Shown in pieces: positions 15,825-25,272 of a stretch of 64,000 nucleotides of DNA. Position 1 is the first letter of the stretch; each line of letters begins with the position of its first letter. The position numbers and the translations under genes were made by a program. This stretch comes from UBA3478 sp049596955 (lineage in GTDB: Bacteria > Bacteroidota > Bacteroidia > Flavobacteriales > Flavobacteriaceae), in NCBI GenBank assembly GCA_049596955.1, contig JBMYMD010000009.1, forward strand, positions 9,118 to 73,117. The letters run 5' to 3'. The notes beneath the pieces were generated by a model that ran no database searches, was not told the origin of the DNA, and saw only the letters and a list, made by a program, of their open reading frames with translations.

Positions 15825-17903
15825 TTAATTCGCACTCATCTTGCGCATCTTTTCGGCTAGGTCTGTGATGGCCTTGGCATATCTATTGTCCCATTCTTTG
15901 AGTTTTTTAGTCCTTTGAATGGCTAGCTCGTATTCGATTCCAGGTAAAATCCAAGAAGCGTATCCCGAAAAAGGATCTGATGAGGCGTAAATTGATTTGA
16001 ACCAATCGCCATAGTACATTCCTTTTTGGTCTATAAAACTTTTTTCTAATGCAATCAATTGTCGATTTAAAAATTGTATTTCCACTGCGCTTAAACCAAT
16101 ATCATTTATTCTATTTGACAAGTTTTCTGTCGCAGATGCTGCAGCCGCGCTTAAATCAGCTATCGCTTGACGGGTTTTTTCAAATCCTTTAAAGTCTGAC
16201 TTTAGTTGGCGTACTTTTTCTTCGGCTCGATCGAAATGCCCCTTTAAATCATTGGGGTATCTGTTGAGATCGTAAGGAATCAGCGTCGCATTAGCCAATC
16301 TCAAACTCATAATACCTGCAAACTTTTCTATGGTCGGACCCATTTGAAATTCAGGGTCAACAAATCGCTCGTAATATCGAAATGAATCATAGTTAGAATG
16401 GTATACGGTTGTACCTCCTGCTCCACCGCTCATTGAAGGCACTCCAACATGCATATAAAAACCGATGTGGTCGGAACCCCCTCCCAAATTTCCAATTGAA
16501 GGTGCTTCTTTGGATCCCCTCCACTGGTCGTATAAGGACATGTCTGAATAGGGATAATCAACTTCCTTAGCAGAAGCCAACACTAATTCTTTTAGACTAG
16601 GAGAAGAAGATGCTCCAAAGCGTTTTCCGGATACTCCACCGTCAAAATTCATATATGCCACTGCCTTAGCATTGAGTTCATCTCGCATCTCTTCAACCCA
16701 TTCTGCAGACCCTATAACACCGTGCTCTTCAGCATCCCAGTGTCCAATTAAAATTGATCTTTTTGGCCCTTTGCCTTCTTTTACTAATTTTCCTAGAGTT
16801 TCGCTTAAACTGATGAGCATAGCCGTTCCACTATTTGGATCTGTAGCTCCAAAGCCCCAAGCGTCGAGGTGACAACCCAGAATGATCCATTCATCTGGAT
16901 AGACGCTGCCTTTAACTGTGCCTATTACATTGTGTACCCGAACAAATTCTCTTGGTTGGTCTACTTTGAGGAATACTTTTAAAGCTGATCCTCCTTGCAG
17001 TCTGTAGGTAAACGGAAGACCTCCTTGCCATCCACTTGGCACCACATCTCCATTCATTTGACCTAAGATTTCTTTAGCTGCACCGTAACCAATTGGCGTA
17101 ACTGGAATGCTGTGTAATTGCGTATCCTCAGGATTTTTTCGTTTTATTTTAATGTCCCCATCTAAAGGCAAGGCCGGTTCATAAGGGGTAAGTGGATCTC
17201 CAGTAAAATCTTCGGTCAACAGGGATCCCCTTTGTATGGTGCTTTCCGAATAATAAGGTCCTTCGGGATATCCCAATCCTCTGAAATAACCGCTATCCAT
17301 TGGATCAGTGTATATGATTAGACCCGAGGCTCCTGCAGCCTCAGCAAACTTAGCCTTGTATCCTCTAAAATTTCCGCCGTATCGTGCAATAACGATTTTA
17401 CCACTGACATCAACCCCCATATCTCGAAGCTTTTCGAAGTCTTCTTTTCTGCCATAATTTGCGTAAACAACCTCTGCAGTTACCTCGCCTGAACCTGAAT
17501 AGGCATTCCATCCTTTCCATAAATCTTCATCTGAAGAAAAAGGATCCCCTTCTACAATATCTTCCTTCATTGATAAAGGTTGCCTTTTGGGCTGAACAAT
17601 TTCAAGATAGGACTCACCAGGTGCTTTAGACATGTAGACGTCGTATGGATATTTCTTTACAGATAACCCCCCATCGCTCATGCTTTTTGCGATATAGTCA
17701 ATAACATCATTGTTCGCCTTACTACCAGCAACATGAGGTTTTTTTGTCAATTCTTTAAGGTGTATTTTAAATCTTGTCTGGTCAATAAGGTTGGTAAACA
17801 GTTCCTCTGTAGCGAGCTGATTTTTCCAATCTGATGCGGTAAATCCTGTTTGTGCAGCTGCACTAAGGCTTAGCAGACTCAGAAGAAAAAGGCATTTTTT
17901 CAT
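15825..17903 (-). CDS. M28 zinc metallopeptidase, glutamate carboxypeptidase II-like, secreted
   Basis: The 692-residue protein has a signal peptide (about residues 1-17), a protease-associated (PA) domain at about 110-250, the M28 catalytic domain at about 320-560, and a C-terminal transferrin receptor-like dimerisation domain. The co-catalytic zinc ligands can be placed: His345 (CHLDAWG), Asp355 (TDPNSG), Glu392/Glu393 (DAEEHG), Asp421 (NFDGG) and His479 (GSDHIG). This is the order and spacing seen in glutamate carboxypeptidase II. It would trim C-terminal residues from peptides in the periplasm. It converges on the beta-lactamase-fold gene (4-base gap) and is divergent from the M20 gene at 17974. 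The reason for its place among sulfatases is unclear. Confidence 0.92.
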   Translation of the reverse strand: MKKCLFLLSLLSLSAAAQTGFTASDWKNQLATEELFTNLIDQTRFKIHLKELTKKPHVAGSKANNDVIDYIAKSMSDGGLSVKKYPYDVYMSKAPGESYLEIVQPKRQPLSMKEDIVEGDPFSSDEDLWKGWNAYSGSGEVTAEVVYANYGRKEDFEKLRDMGVDVSGKIVIARYGGNFRGYKAKFAEAAGASGLIIYTDPMDSGYFRGLGYPEGPYYSESTIQRGSLLTEDFTGDPLTPYEPALPLDGDIKIKRKNPEDTQLHSIPVTPIGYGAAKEILGQMNGDVVPSGWQGGLPFTYRLQGGSALKVFLKVDQPREFVRVHNVIGTVKGSVYPDEWIILGCHLDAWGFGATDPNSGTAMLISLSETLGKLVKEGKGPKRSILIGHWDAEEHGVIGSAEWVEEMRDELNAKAVAYMNFDGGVSGKRFGASSSPSLKELVLASAKEVDYPYSDMSLYDQWRGSKEAPSIGNLGGGSDHIGFYMHVGVPSMSGGAGGTTVYHSNYDSFRYYERFVDPEFQMGPTIEKFAGIMSLRLANATLIPYDLNRYPNDLKGHFDRAEEKVRQLKSDFKGFEKTRQAIADLSAAAASATENLSNRINDIGLSAVEIQFLNRQLIALEKSFIDQKGMYYGDWFKSIYASSDPFSGYASWILPGIEYELAIQRTKKLKEWDNRYAKAITDLAEKMRKMSAN

Positions 17904-17973
17904 AGTTCAGAAATTTTGAATTCTCTATCCGTTAAATGTAAGTATTTTTAGAGGCATTCAATATTTTAGTCTT

Positions 17974-19479
17974 ATGAAAAAACATGTACTTCTTTTAAGT
18001 TTATTGCTATTTACTTCAGTTCGGGCTCAAAATCAACAAGAACTTGAGCAGGTCGTAACTCAAGAAGTTCAATCGAGTTTTGAGCAGTTTAAAGCTTTAC
18101 TGAGCATTCCTAATGATGCCAATTACCCTGAGGATATTGCGCAAAACATCAATTGGATTGAATCGGCCTTTGAAAAACGAGGGTTTTCGACCGTACAAAT
18201 CGAAACTAAAGGAGCACCTCTAGTGCTGGCTCAGCGAAACTTTCACAAAAAGGCGTCTACCCTTTTGGTTTACCTGCAAGTTGACGGACAACCTGTTGAT
18301 CCAAGTCGATGGTTTCAAGAAAATCCCTATGTAGTCGCTTTAAAAGCTCAAAATAGTGATGGCAGCTGGAGTGAAATACCTTGGGAAAATATAAAAAACT
18401 ACGATCCAGAATGGAGGATTTTTGCCCGTTCTGCAAGTGACGCTAAAGGGCCTATTACCATGTTTTTAAGTGCTGTAGATGCACTAGAGCGCCTTAAGAT
18501 GATTCCTGATTTTAACCTCAAGGTAATTTTAGATTTCGAAGAAGAATTAGGTTCTCCCAACCTTCCCGCAGCTGTGCTTCAAAACAAATCTATTCTGAAA
18601 GCGGATAGACTGGTCATTTTTGATGGTCCAAGGCATCGCCTCAACAAGCCAACACTAACTTTCGGGGCAAGAGGTATTTCTACGATTCAACTCACCACTT
18701 ATGGACCGATTGTGCCTCAGCACAGTGGTCACTTTGGAAATTATGCTCCAAACCCTGCTTTTAAATTAGCCAGACTGCTCAGCAGTATGAAAGATGAGGA
18801 AGGTAAGGTGCTTATTGAAGGGTATTACGACGGAGTGGTTTTAGATGAAGAAACCAAAAAAATATTAGCCCAAACCCCTCAAGATGACGAGCTTCTTAAA
18901 GAAGTTTTACAATTAGCGGTCTTTGACAAAGTGGCCGACAACTATCAAGAAGCTATTCAGTATCCTTCACTCAATATTAGAGGAATGCAATCTGGTTGGA
19001 TTAACGAAGAAGTTCGAACAATTGTTCCTGCATGGGCAAGAGCTGAAATCGATGTACGTCTAGTCAAAGAAATAAGTGCAGAGCGACTGATTGGATTGAT
19101 TAAAAAACACGTCGAAGATCAGGGCTTTCTAGTGCTGGATAGAGAACCCACAAAGGAAGAGCGAAAAACACACAAGAACATCGCTACCATGACTTCTGAA
19201 ATTTCCTACCAATCTTTTAGAACAGACCTCAACGGTCCTACGGGTAAATGGCTGCAATCGGCCTTGATAAGAGGTTTTGAAGAGAAGCCTATTCTACAGC
19301 GCATGAGTGGAGGGTCTATCCCTATCGCTCCTTTTGTCAATGCCTTAGATGTTCCAGCGGTAACTGTGCCCACAGTGAATCGAGACAACAATCAACACAG
19401 TCCAAATGAAAATATTAGACTGGGAAATTACGTCGAAGGAATAAAAACAATATTGGCTATCTTAACCGAACCTTTTTAA
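17974..19479 (+). CDS. M20 family peptidase with an altered zinc ligand, secreted
   Basis: The 501-residue product has a signal peptide (ending VRAQ, about residue 19) and an M20 dipeptidase-type architecture. The expected GHxDxxP motif reads LQVDGQP, with Gln102 where a zinc-binding His is normal; Asp104 is kept. Other motifs are intact: SDAKG, the catalytic/metal pair in DFEEELGS, the dimerisation-domain HSGHFG, and the late His in HSPNENIRLG. Either the enzyme works with a changed metal site or it belongs to a special subfamily. It is followed after 16 bases by the DoxX gene and is divergent from the M28 peptidase gene. Confidence 0.85.
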   Translation: MKKHVLLLSLLLFTSVRAQNQQELEQVVTQEVQSSFEQFKALLSIPNDANYPEDIAQNINWIESAFEKRGFSTVQIETKGAPLVLAQRNFHKKASTLLVYLQVDGQPVDPSRWFQENPYVVALKAQNSDGSWSEIPWENIKNYDPEWRIFARSASDAKGPITMFLSAVDALERLKMIPDFNLKVILDFEEELGSPNLPAAVLQNKSILKADRLVIFDGPRHRLNKPTLTFGARGISTIQLTTYGPIVPQHSGHFGNYAPNPAFKLARLLSSMKDEEGKVLIEGYYDGVVLDEETKKILAQTPQDDELLKEVLQLAVFDKVADNYQEAIQYPSLNIRGMQSGWINEEVRTIVPAWARAEIDVRLVKEISAERLIGLIKKHVEDQGFLVLDREPTKEERKTHKNIATMTSEISYQSFRTDLNGPTGKWLQSALIRGFEEKPILQRMSGGSIPIAPFVNALDVPAVTVPTVNRDNNQHSPNENIRLGNYVEGIKTILAILTEPF

Positions 19480-19495
19480 TTTGAAAACAGAAAAA

Positions 19496-19888
19496 ATGAA
19501 TAGAGCATTATTACTCACACGTGTTGTCTTTGGCTTTTTAATCGTTTACTTACACGGAATTCCAAAACTTATGGGAGGTCCTGAAAGATGGCAAAGACTC
19601 GGTAGTTCTTTAAGTGGTTCACTCGGTATAGATGGTGTCAATGTTTTCTTTGGATTCATGGCTATGATGGCTGAAACTCTTGGAGGAATTTTGATTTTGG
19701 TGGGATTGTACACCAGAATCAGCGCTTCCTTTTTAGCTTTTACCATGCTTGTTGCTTTCTCTGGGCATCTTGTCCGGGATGGCTTTGCAGGATCTGAAAA
19801 ACCACTTTTATTCTTGGTTTATTTTATTAGTTTAATACTAAGTGGCGCAGGGTCATTTAGCATCGATAAAATATGGAGAAAAAAATAG
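19496..19888 (+). CDS. DoxX family membrane protein
   Basis: This is a four-helix inner membrane protein of 130 residues. The first helix ends in HGIPKLMGG, the DoxX-typical segment after helix 1, and the second helix contains AETLGGILILVGLYTR. DoxX proteins have varied or unknown roles, some in thiosulfate oxidation or redox stress. The frame is open from a TTG at 19481, but the ATG at 19496 gives the usual N-terminus. It lies between the M20 peptidase and the TIM-barrel isomerase genes on the same strand and is probably in the same transcript. Confidence 0.85.
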   Translation: MNRALLLTRVVFGFLIVYLHGIPKLMGGPERWQRLGSSLSGSLGIDGVNVFFGFMAMMAETLGGILILVGLYTRISASFLAFTMLVAFSGHLVRDGFAGSEKPLLFLVYFISLILSGAGSFSIDKIWRKK

Positions 19889-19953
19889 TTCTCCACCGGC
19901 CGATTTAGCTTTTTAAATCAGCACTAAATCAAAAGACAAGACGACTAACCATT

Positions 19954-20901
19954 ATGATGACTAGAAAGAAATTTTTGAATTATTCAGCGCTGGCTACGGC
20001 TAGCCTGTTAACCCCCTCTTTTATGATGAATACTAAAAATTATGCCTTGGGGCTCGGTTTATTTTCTGTTCCGAAAGGATTGAATGACGATCTTGAAGGC
20101 ACCCTTGATATGCTCGCCGCTATTGGTTTTGAAGAACTTGAAGTTTTTGGGCCTTATACCTTTAGTGATGAAAAAACAAAACAAGAATGGGCAGCCACTT
20201 CTCAAATGCTGGGCTTTAGCGCAAGTGGATTCTACGGTCACACTCCTGAAGATTTTGGAGCAAAAGTAAAAGACAGAGGAATGAGCATTCCCTCCATGCA
20301 CACAGATATTGAAACCTTACAATACAATATGTCTGCACTCGGAGAGGCGGCACGAAAAATCGGTGCCACATATGTGGTTTTACCCGCCTTGCCAGAACCT
20401 TATCGAAAAGATATGGACGACTACAAGCGAAGTGCAGAACTCTTCAATGAGATTGGTAAAAATGCACGTGAAGAGGGCATTCGCTTTGGCTATCACAATC
20501 ACGGATACGGTCTAAAACCATGGGGAACAGAGAGACCCATAGACCTTATACTCGAGCAAACAGATCCTGACTTGGTGTTCTTTGAAATGGATTTGTTTTG
20601 GACCACCGCAGGAGGTATCAATCCTATAGAATTATTAGACAAACATCCCAACCGATACAAAATGCTTCACATCAAAGACATGAAGCCTATCAAAGAGTTT
20701 CAAGGAGACGGTTCAAGCCCACAGGAATGGTTTGGCTTGTTTCCGAATATGACCTCTTGCGGAAAAGGTGATATCGATTTAGATGGAATCATCAAAAAAA
20801 GCAAAACAATTGGTGTCGAACATTTCTTTGTCGAACAAGATATGGTCATGCAACCCGAAGTTGCACTCAAAGAGAGTTTTGAATACTTAAAAACCCTGTA
20901 A
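19954..20901 (+). CDS. Sugar phosphate isomerase/epimerase-like TIM barrel, exported
   Basis: The 315-residue protein belongs to the xylose isomerase-like/AP endonuclease 2 TIM-barrel superfamily. Strand-end motifs carrying probable metal ligands are GFEELEVFGP, YHNHGYG, FEMDLFW, MLHIKDMKP and FFVEQDM. The N-terminus (TRKKFLNYSALATASLL) looks like a Tat-type signal with only one Arg (RK instead of RR), which is common in Bacteroidota exported oxidoreductases and isomerases. The substrate is unknown; in this locus a sugar or keto-sugar is plausible. The stop TAA shares its last A with the ATG of the next M20 gene, so the two are translationally coupled. Confidence 0.82.
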   Translation: MMTRKKFLNYSALATASLLTPSFMMNTKNYALGLGLFSVPKGLNDDLEGTLDMLAAIGFEELEVFGPYTFSDEKTKQEWAATSQMLGFSASGFYGHTPEDFGAKVKDRGMSIPSMHTDIETLQYNMSALGEAARKIGATYVVLPALPEPYRKDMDDYKRSAELFNEIGKNAREEGIRFGYHNHGYGLKPWGTERPIDLILEQTDPDLVFFEMDLFWTTAGGINPIELLDKHPNRYKMLHIKDMKPIKEFQGDGSSPQEWFGLFPNMTSCGKGDIDLDGIIKKSKTIGVEHFFVEQDMVMQPEVALKESFEYLKTL

Positions 20902-22196
20902 TGAAACATCGCGCATTCCCATATGTTGGACTTTTTTTGTTGGGCTTTGGACTGTTTTTTGCTCAGGGGCAATCGAGCCCAAGTATTGAATCAAAATACG
21001 TAAAAAGTATTGCTAAGCTCAAAAAATCAAAAGAGGTTAAACGTGCTTTTCAAGAGATCTTGGCCTTAGAAGACAAGACACTAAAGCGTCATATTACGCT
21101 TACTGAAATTCCTGCACCCCCTTTCAAAGAACAAAAAAGAGCCGAAGCGATGCAAGAGTATTTCACTTCGCTTGGAGCGGATTTTGTCTGGATAGATGAG
21201 GTAGGCAACGTTCTAGCCCTTGTAGAGGGAAGTAAAGGAAGTTTAAATATTGCCGTAGATGCGCATTTGGATACGGTGTTTCCAGAAGGTACAGACGTTA
21301 GCGTTCGAATTCAAAACGACACCCTGTACGCTCCTGGAATTGCCGATGACACAAGAGGACTAAGCATGCTTTTAACCCTGTTAGAAACCTTGAGAATTAC
21401 AGGAATACAGCCAGAAAACAACCTTCTATTAATCGCTTCTGTAGGTGAAGAAGGGCTTGGTGATCTCAGAGGCGTAAAACATCTCTTTAGAAAGGATGGT
21501 CCTAAAATTGACAAATGGATTTCAGTTGACGGAGGCTCTTTAGCAAGGGTTAATAACCAAGGACTGGGTTCTTATCGATATCGAGTTCACTTTGAAGGTC
21601 CTGGAGGACATTCGTGGGGGGCTTTTGGTCTTGCCAATCCTCATCACGCTCTAGGTGGAATGATCAGCAAATTCGTTCAATATGCGGACGCCTACACTAA
21701 ATCTGGTCCTAAAACCTCGTACAATATTGGAACGATTCGCGGTGGAACCTCTGTAAACTCGATTCCTTTTGAATCTGTCATGGAGGTGGATATTAGATCG
21801 ATTGAACCTTCTCGCTTGGACGATATGGAAGAGCTACTGAAACAGGCTGCTAATGAAGCTTTGACCTATCAAAACAGCATTAAACGCAGAGGGCCTGACT
21901 TAAGCTTGAGAATCGATAAGATTGGCAACCGGCCATCGGGAAAATTGTCAGAAAGCCTGCCTTTGATTCAATCGGCTCTGGCTGCATCACAATCTTTTGG
22001 CGCAGAACCTCAACTCACCATTGGGTCGACCAATTCAAACATTCCCATTTCAAAAAATATTCCAGCGGTGACCATTGGTGTCGGTGGCAGAGGTGGTAAA
22101 GCGCATTCTCTTGATGAATGGTGGATCAATGACAATGGTCATCTTTCTATTCAAATGCTCTTGTTACTGACCCTGAGCCAAACGGGAATTAATTAG
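20901..22196 (+). CDS. M20/M25/M40 family aminopeptidase (tripeptidase T-like), secreted
   Basis: The 431-residue product has a signal peptide (ending AQGQ, about residue 24). The metal-site motifs are canonical: His122-L-Asp124 (AHLDTV), Asp149/150 (GIADDTRG) and Glu183/Glu184 (GEEGLGD). The dimerisation domain carries GPGGHSWG, and a late His lies in KAHSLDEW. It would cleave short peptides or aminoacylated compounds in the periplasm. It starts on the stop codon of the isomerase-like gene (TAATG). The 3' end overlaps the converging sulfatase gene by 8 bases. Confidence 0.9.
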   Translation: MKHRAFPYVGLFLLGFGLFFAQGQSSPSIESKYVKSIAKLKKSKEVKRAFQEILALEDKTLKRHITLTEIPAPPFKEQKRAEAMQEYFTSLGADFVWIDEVGNVLALVEGSKGSLNIAVDAHLDTVFPEGTDVSVRIQNDTLYAPGIADDTRGLSMLLTLLETLRITGIQPENNLLLIASVGEEGLGDLRGVKHLFRKDGPKIDKWISVDGGSLARVNNQGLGSYRYRVHFEGPGGHSWGAFGLANPHHALGGMISKFVQYADAYTKSGPKTSYNIGTIRGGTSVNSIPFESVMEVDIRSIEPSRLDDMEELLKQAANEALTYQNSIKRRGPDLSLRIDKIGNRPSGKLSESLPLIQSALAASQSFGAEPQLTIGSTNSNIPISKNIPAVTIGVGGRGGKAHSLDEWWINDNGHLSIQMLLLLTLSQTGIN

Positions 22197-23763
22197 CGTT
22201 CCAAAAGCCCTCTTCGAGTAAAGGAATTTGAAAACGCTCAATTTCAGAGCGCCGGTGTGCTTGGCGAAAATACGCGTCTGCCTGCTCAATAAGCTGCGGA
22301 TGCTGATCAGCGATATTGTTCTCTTCTGCTGGATCTTCTTTCAAGTTGTAAAGCTCCAGACTCGGCGGCAATTTATCTTTCAGATGAGCCCAAACCAATT
22401 TGTAATCTCCAAAACGCACTGCCAACTGCCCACCGTATTCAGGAAACTCCCAATATAAATAGTCGTGTTGCTGTTGATTCTCCTCCTCCAGTAAGGTGGG
22501 TAAAAAACTAATCCCATCCTGTTCAGAGGTGATTTCAAAAGAGGCTAAGTCAGCTAAAGTTGCCAGTAAATCGTATTGTATTGAGATGTGGTCTGTTTCA
22601 GATCCAGCTCTAATTTGATTCGGCCAAGACGCAAGCATAGGCACGCGAATACCTCCTTCGTAAACAAAACCTTTACCGCGTCCGCGCTCTTCACCAAAAG
22701 GACCTGATGAGTTAAAAAATTCACCATCGGTACCTCCGGAAAAAGTAACGCCATTGTCAGAGCTAAACAAAATTAACGTGTTTTCGTACACTCCTTTTTC
22801 TTTTAGTTTTTGAATAAGTCTACCGACGTTTTCATCAAAGTAAGAAATCATTGCTGCGTAAGTAGCTCTGGGAGTTTGATTGGGAAAGTATCCTTTGTTA
22901 CCCAAATAGGGTTCTTCTTCTCCAAATTTTTCGATGTAGTGATTTACCCAACGCTCAGGTGCTTGCAGAGGGTTATGCGGAATTGGTGAAGCCCAGTACA
23001 GAAAGAAGGGTTCTTCATTGGATGCCTCTTCTACAAAAGCACTCATTTTATCGTACATCAAATCCGGTGCAAAATCGTTGAGTTTAAAGTTATCGTAGCT
23101 CTTTTCATCATAAGGGTCAGCCCCTTCTTCGAGTTTTGTATGGGGAGCAATCGCCTCATTGTTGAGGTAAACTCGATTGAGATTTTCGTATAAATGCGTG
23201 GGATAAAAGGTGTGAGCGATGCGCTGACAATTATAGCCGTAGAAGTAATCAAAACCCATTTTAGTTGGAACAGAATGAGAGTCAGGCGAGCCTAATCCCC
23301 ACTTACCTACCATTGCTGTTTGATAACCTGCCGACTTTAAATAATGCGCAAGGGTTTTTGTGTTTTCGGGCATTGGCCGTTGACCCTCTAAGGTTGAATC
23401 TTTGACCATTTCGTGATAATCCCAAACCATACCTCTTGATCTCATTTCATCATTTCCTCTGATGAAAGCGTGACCAGAATGTTGCCCTGTCAGCAACATA
23501 TATCGAGCCGGAGCACAAACAGGGGCACTAGAATAATGCTGGGTGAACTTCATGCCAGAGGCGGCCAGGGCATCTATATTCGGAGTTTCTATCTTTAGTT
23601 GTCCATAGGCTCCAAGCTCACCATAACCTAAATCATCCGCTAAAATGTAGATGATGTTAGGTCTTGTTTCTTTTGCCGTCTTTGAAGGAGTGCACGAATT
23701 TAATCCCAAGATTGCCACAAGGATTATCGGTACACTTTTAAACAAATGCTGTATGCTACTCAT
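22189..23763 (-). CDS. Type I (formylglycine) sulfatase, lipoprotein
   Basis: The second S1 sulfatase of the window has 524 residues. It has a lipoprotein signal with acylated Cys24 (LNSC), the metal-binding DD at residues 43-44, and the canonical formylglycine motif C83-A-P-A-R87. FSSDNGV supplies the second half of the metal site. It is clearly different from the 12376 sulfatase in sequence, so the two probably remove sulfate at different positions or from different sugars. It is divergent from the GH29 gene that opens the fucose operon, across 166 bases, which links it to sulfated fucose substrates. Exact regiospecificity cannot be read by eye. Confidence 0.93.
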   Translation of the reverse strand: MSSIQHLFKSVPIILVAILGLNSCTPSKTAKETRPNIIYILADDLGYGELGAYGQLKIETPNIDALAASGMKFTQHYSSAPVCAPARYMLLTGQHSGHAFIRGNDEMRSRGMVWDYHEMVKDSTLEGQRPMPENTKTLAHYLKSAGYQTAMVGKWGLGSPDSHSVPTKMGFDYFYGYNCQRIAHTFYPTHLYENLNRVYLNNEAIAPHTKLEEGADPYDEKSYDNFKLNDFAPDLMYDKMSAFVEEASNEEPFFLYWASPIPHNPLQAPERWVNHYIEKFGEEEPYLGNKGYFPNQTPRATYAAMISYFDENVGRLIQKLKEKGVYENTLILFSSDNGVTFSGGTDGEFFNSSGPFGEERGRGKGFVYEGGIRVPMLASWPNQIRAGSETDHISIQYDLLATLADLASFEITSEQDGISFLPTLLEEENQQQHDYLYWEFPEYGGQLAVRFGDYKLVWAHLKDKLPPSLELYNLKEDPAEENNIADQHPQLIEQADAYFRQAHRRSEIERFQIPLLEEGFWNAN

Positions 23764-23874
23764 AATAAATAACTTTTGAATTGTCTGCAGTTAGAATGTC
23801 ATTATTAAACCAATAATAGTAAATTTATGAAACACCTTAAGGTTTACTGCATTGATTTTGATGGAATAAGGGTA

Positions 23875-23906
23875 TTTGCTTCCCACAAAAAATGGTGTTA
23901 AATTTT
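23875..23906 (+). promoter_or_regulatory. Candidate Bacteroidota-type promoter of the fucose operon
   Basis: TTTG at 23875-23878 and TAAATTTT at 23899-23906 are separated by 20 bases. This fits the -33 TTTG / -7 TAnnTTTG consensus of Bacteroidota with one mismatch in the -7 box. Transcription would start near 23913, about 17 bases before the GH29 ATG. Confidence 0.5.
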
Positions 23907-23929
23907 AGGTGCACTAACTGAACTAACTA

Positions 23930-25267
23930 ATGAAAAAACAATGGTCTCTGGTCTTACTCTTTGCAGTAAGCCTCAATTTCGCACAACAAGGAATTCCGAA
24001 TTATCAGCCCTCTGATGAAAATTTAAACGCACGTGAGTGGTTTCAAGAAGCCCGTTTTGGGCTCTTCATTCACTGGGGAGTTTACAGTCTTTTAGGAGAT
24101 GGGGAATGGGTGATGAACAATCAGAATATTGCCGTTGACACCTATGAAAAATTACCAGCATTTTTTAATCCTATTGATTTCGATGCAGAAGAGTGGGTGG
24201 CAATGGCCAAAAATGCAGGTATGAAATACATCACCATCACCAGTAGGCATCACGATGGTTTTTCTATGTTTGATACCGCTGCAGAAGATTATGACATTGT
24301 AGATGCCACTCCTTTTAAACGAGATGTATTAAAAGAGTTGGCCGCGGCTTGTAAAAAGGCTGACATAAAGTTGTTTTTCTATTATTCTCTGCTGGATTGG
24401 AGAAGTGATGATTACTACCCTCGTGGTCGTACGGGTTTAGGTATAAAAGGACGTGAAAATGGGGATTGGAATGCCTATATCGCTTTTATGAAACAGCAAC
24501 TCACTGAACTTTTAACGAATTATGGAGAAATTGGAGGTATCTGGTTTGACGGACATTGGGACCAAAAGCAATGGGACGGAAAAAAATTCGGCAAACTCAA
24601 TGTTGATTGGCATTATCGAGAATTGTATCAATTGATTCACGATTTACAACCCCATGCCTTGATCGGAAACAACCATCATATTGCACCCATTTCAGGAGAG
24701 GACTTTCAAATGTTTGAGAAAGACCTACCCGGACAAAACACTACAGGTTGGGGAACTTCAGCTTCAGATATCGGTCAATTGCCCTTAGAGGTTTGTGAGA
24801 CCATCAATGGATCTTGGGGATTCAATCTTCAAGACGACAAACATAAATCGTCTAAAGAGCTTATTCACTTATTGGTCAAATCTGCTTCTTACGGCAGTAA
24901 CCTCTTATTAAACGTAGGTCCAATGCCCAATGGTAAAATTCAAACTGAACACCTCAAATCACTTTCAGAAATTGGATTGTGGCTCGATCAATACGGTGAA
25001 ACAGTATACGGTACCAAGGCTGGAATTTTAGAACCAGACAATCAATTGGCTTCTACCCGAAAAGAACGCAAAGTTTACCTTCACGTACTCGACCCAGAAC
25101 ACAATGTCATCTTTTTAAGAGATGTTCCTGAAAAAATCAAATCGGCTAAACTCTATAGAACCTCAAAAAAGGTGAGATACGAACAAAACGACTTGGGATT
25201 GACTATCGCTATTCCAAAAGCAGAAATGAATCCTATTAATACCATTATTGAGTTAGAACTCAAATAG
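23930..25267 (+). CDS. Alpha-L-fucosidase, GH29 family, secreted
   Basis: The 445-residue enzyme has a signal peptide (about residues 1-19) and the GH29 TIM barrel. Conserved substrate-binding motifs are IHWG (47-50) and HHDG (107-110). The catalytic nucleophile is Asp207 in IWFDGHWD. It would release L-fucose from glycans outside the cytoplasm with retention of configuration. A short beta-sandwich C-terminus follows the barrel from about residue 350. The acid/base residue cannot be fixed by eye because it is poorly conserved in GH29. It is the first gene of the fucose operon. A candidate promoter lies just upstream, and it sits only 5 bases before the KDF dehydrogenase gene. Confidence 0.94.
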   Translation: MKKQWSLVLLFAVSLNFAQQGIPNYQPSDENLNAREWFQEARFGLFIHWGVYSLLGDGEWVMNNQNIAVDTYEKLPAFFNPIDFDAEEWVAMAKNAGMKYITITSRHHDGFSMFDTAAEDYDIVDATPFKRDVLKELAAACKKADIKLFFYYSLLDWRSDDYYPRGRTGLGIKGRENGDWNAYIAFMKQQLTELLTNYGEIGGIWFDGHWDQKQWDGKKFGKLNVDWHYRELYQLIHDLQPHALIGNNHHIAPISGEDFQMFEKDLPGQNTTGWGTSASDIGQLPLEVCETINGSWGFNLQDDKHKSSKELIHLLVKSASYGSNLLLNVGPMPNGKIQTEHLKSLSEIGLWLDQYGETVYGTKAGILEPDNQLASTRKERKVYLHVLDPEHNVIFLRDVPEKIKSAKLYRTSKKVRYEQNDLGLTIAIPKAEMNPINTIIELELK

Positions 25268-25272
25268 TCCTG

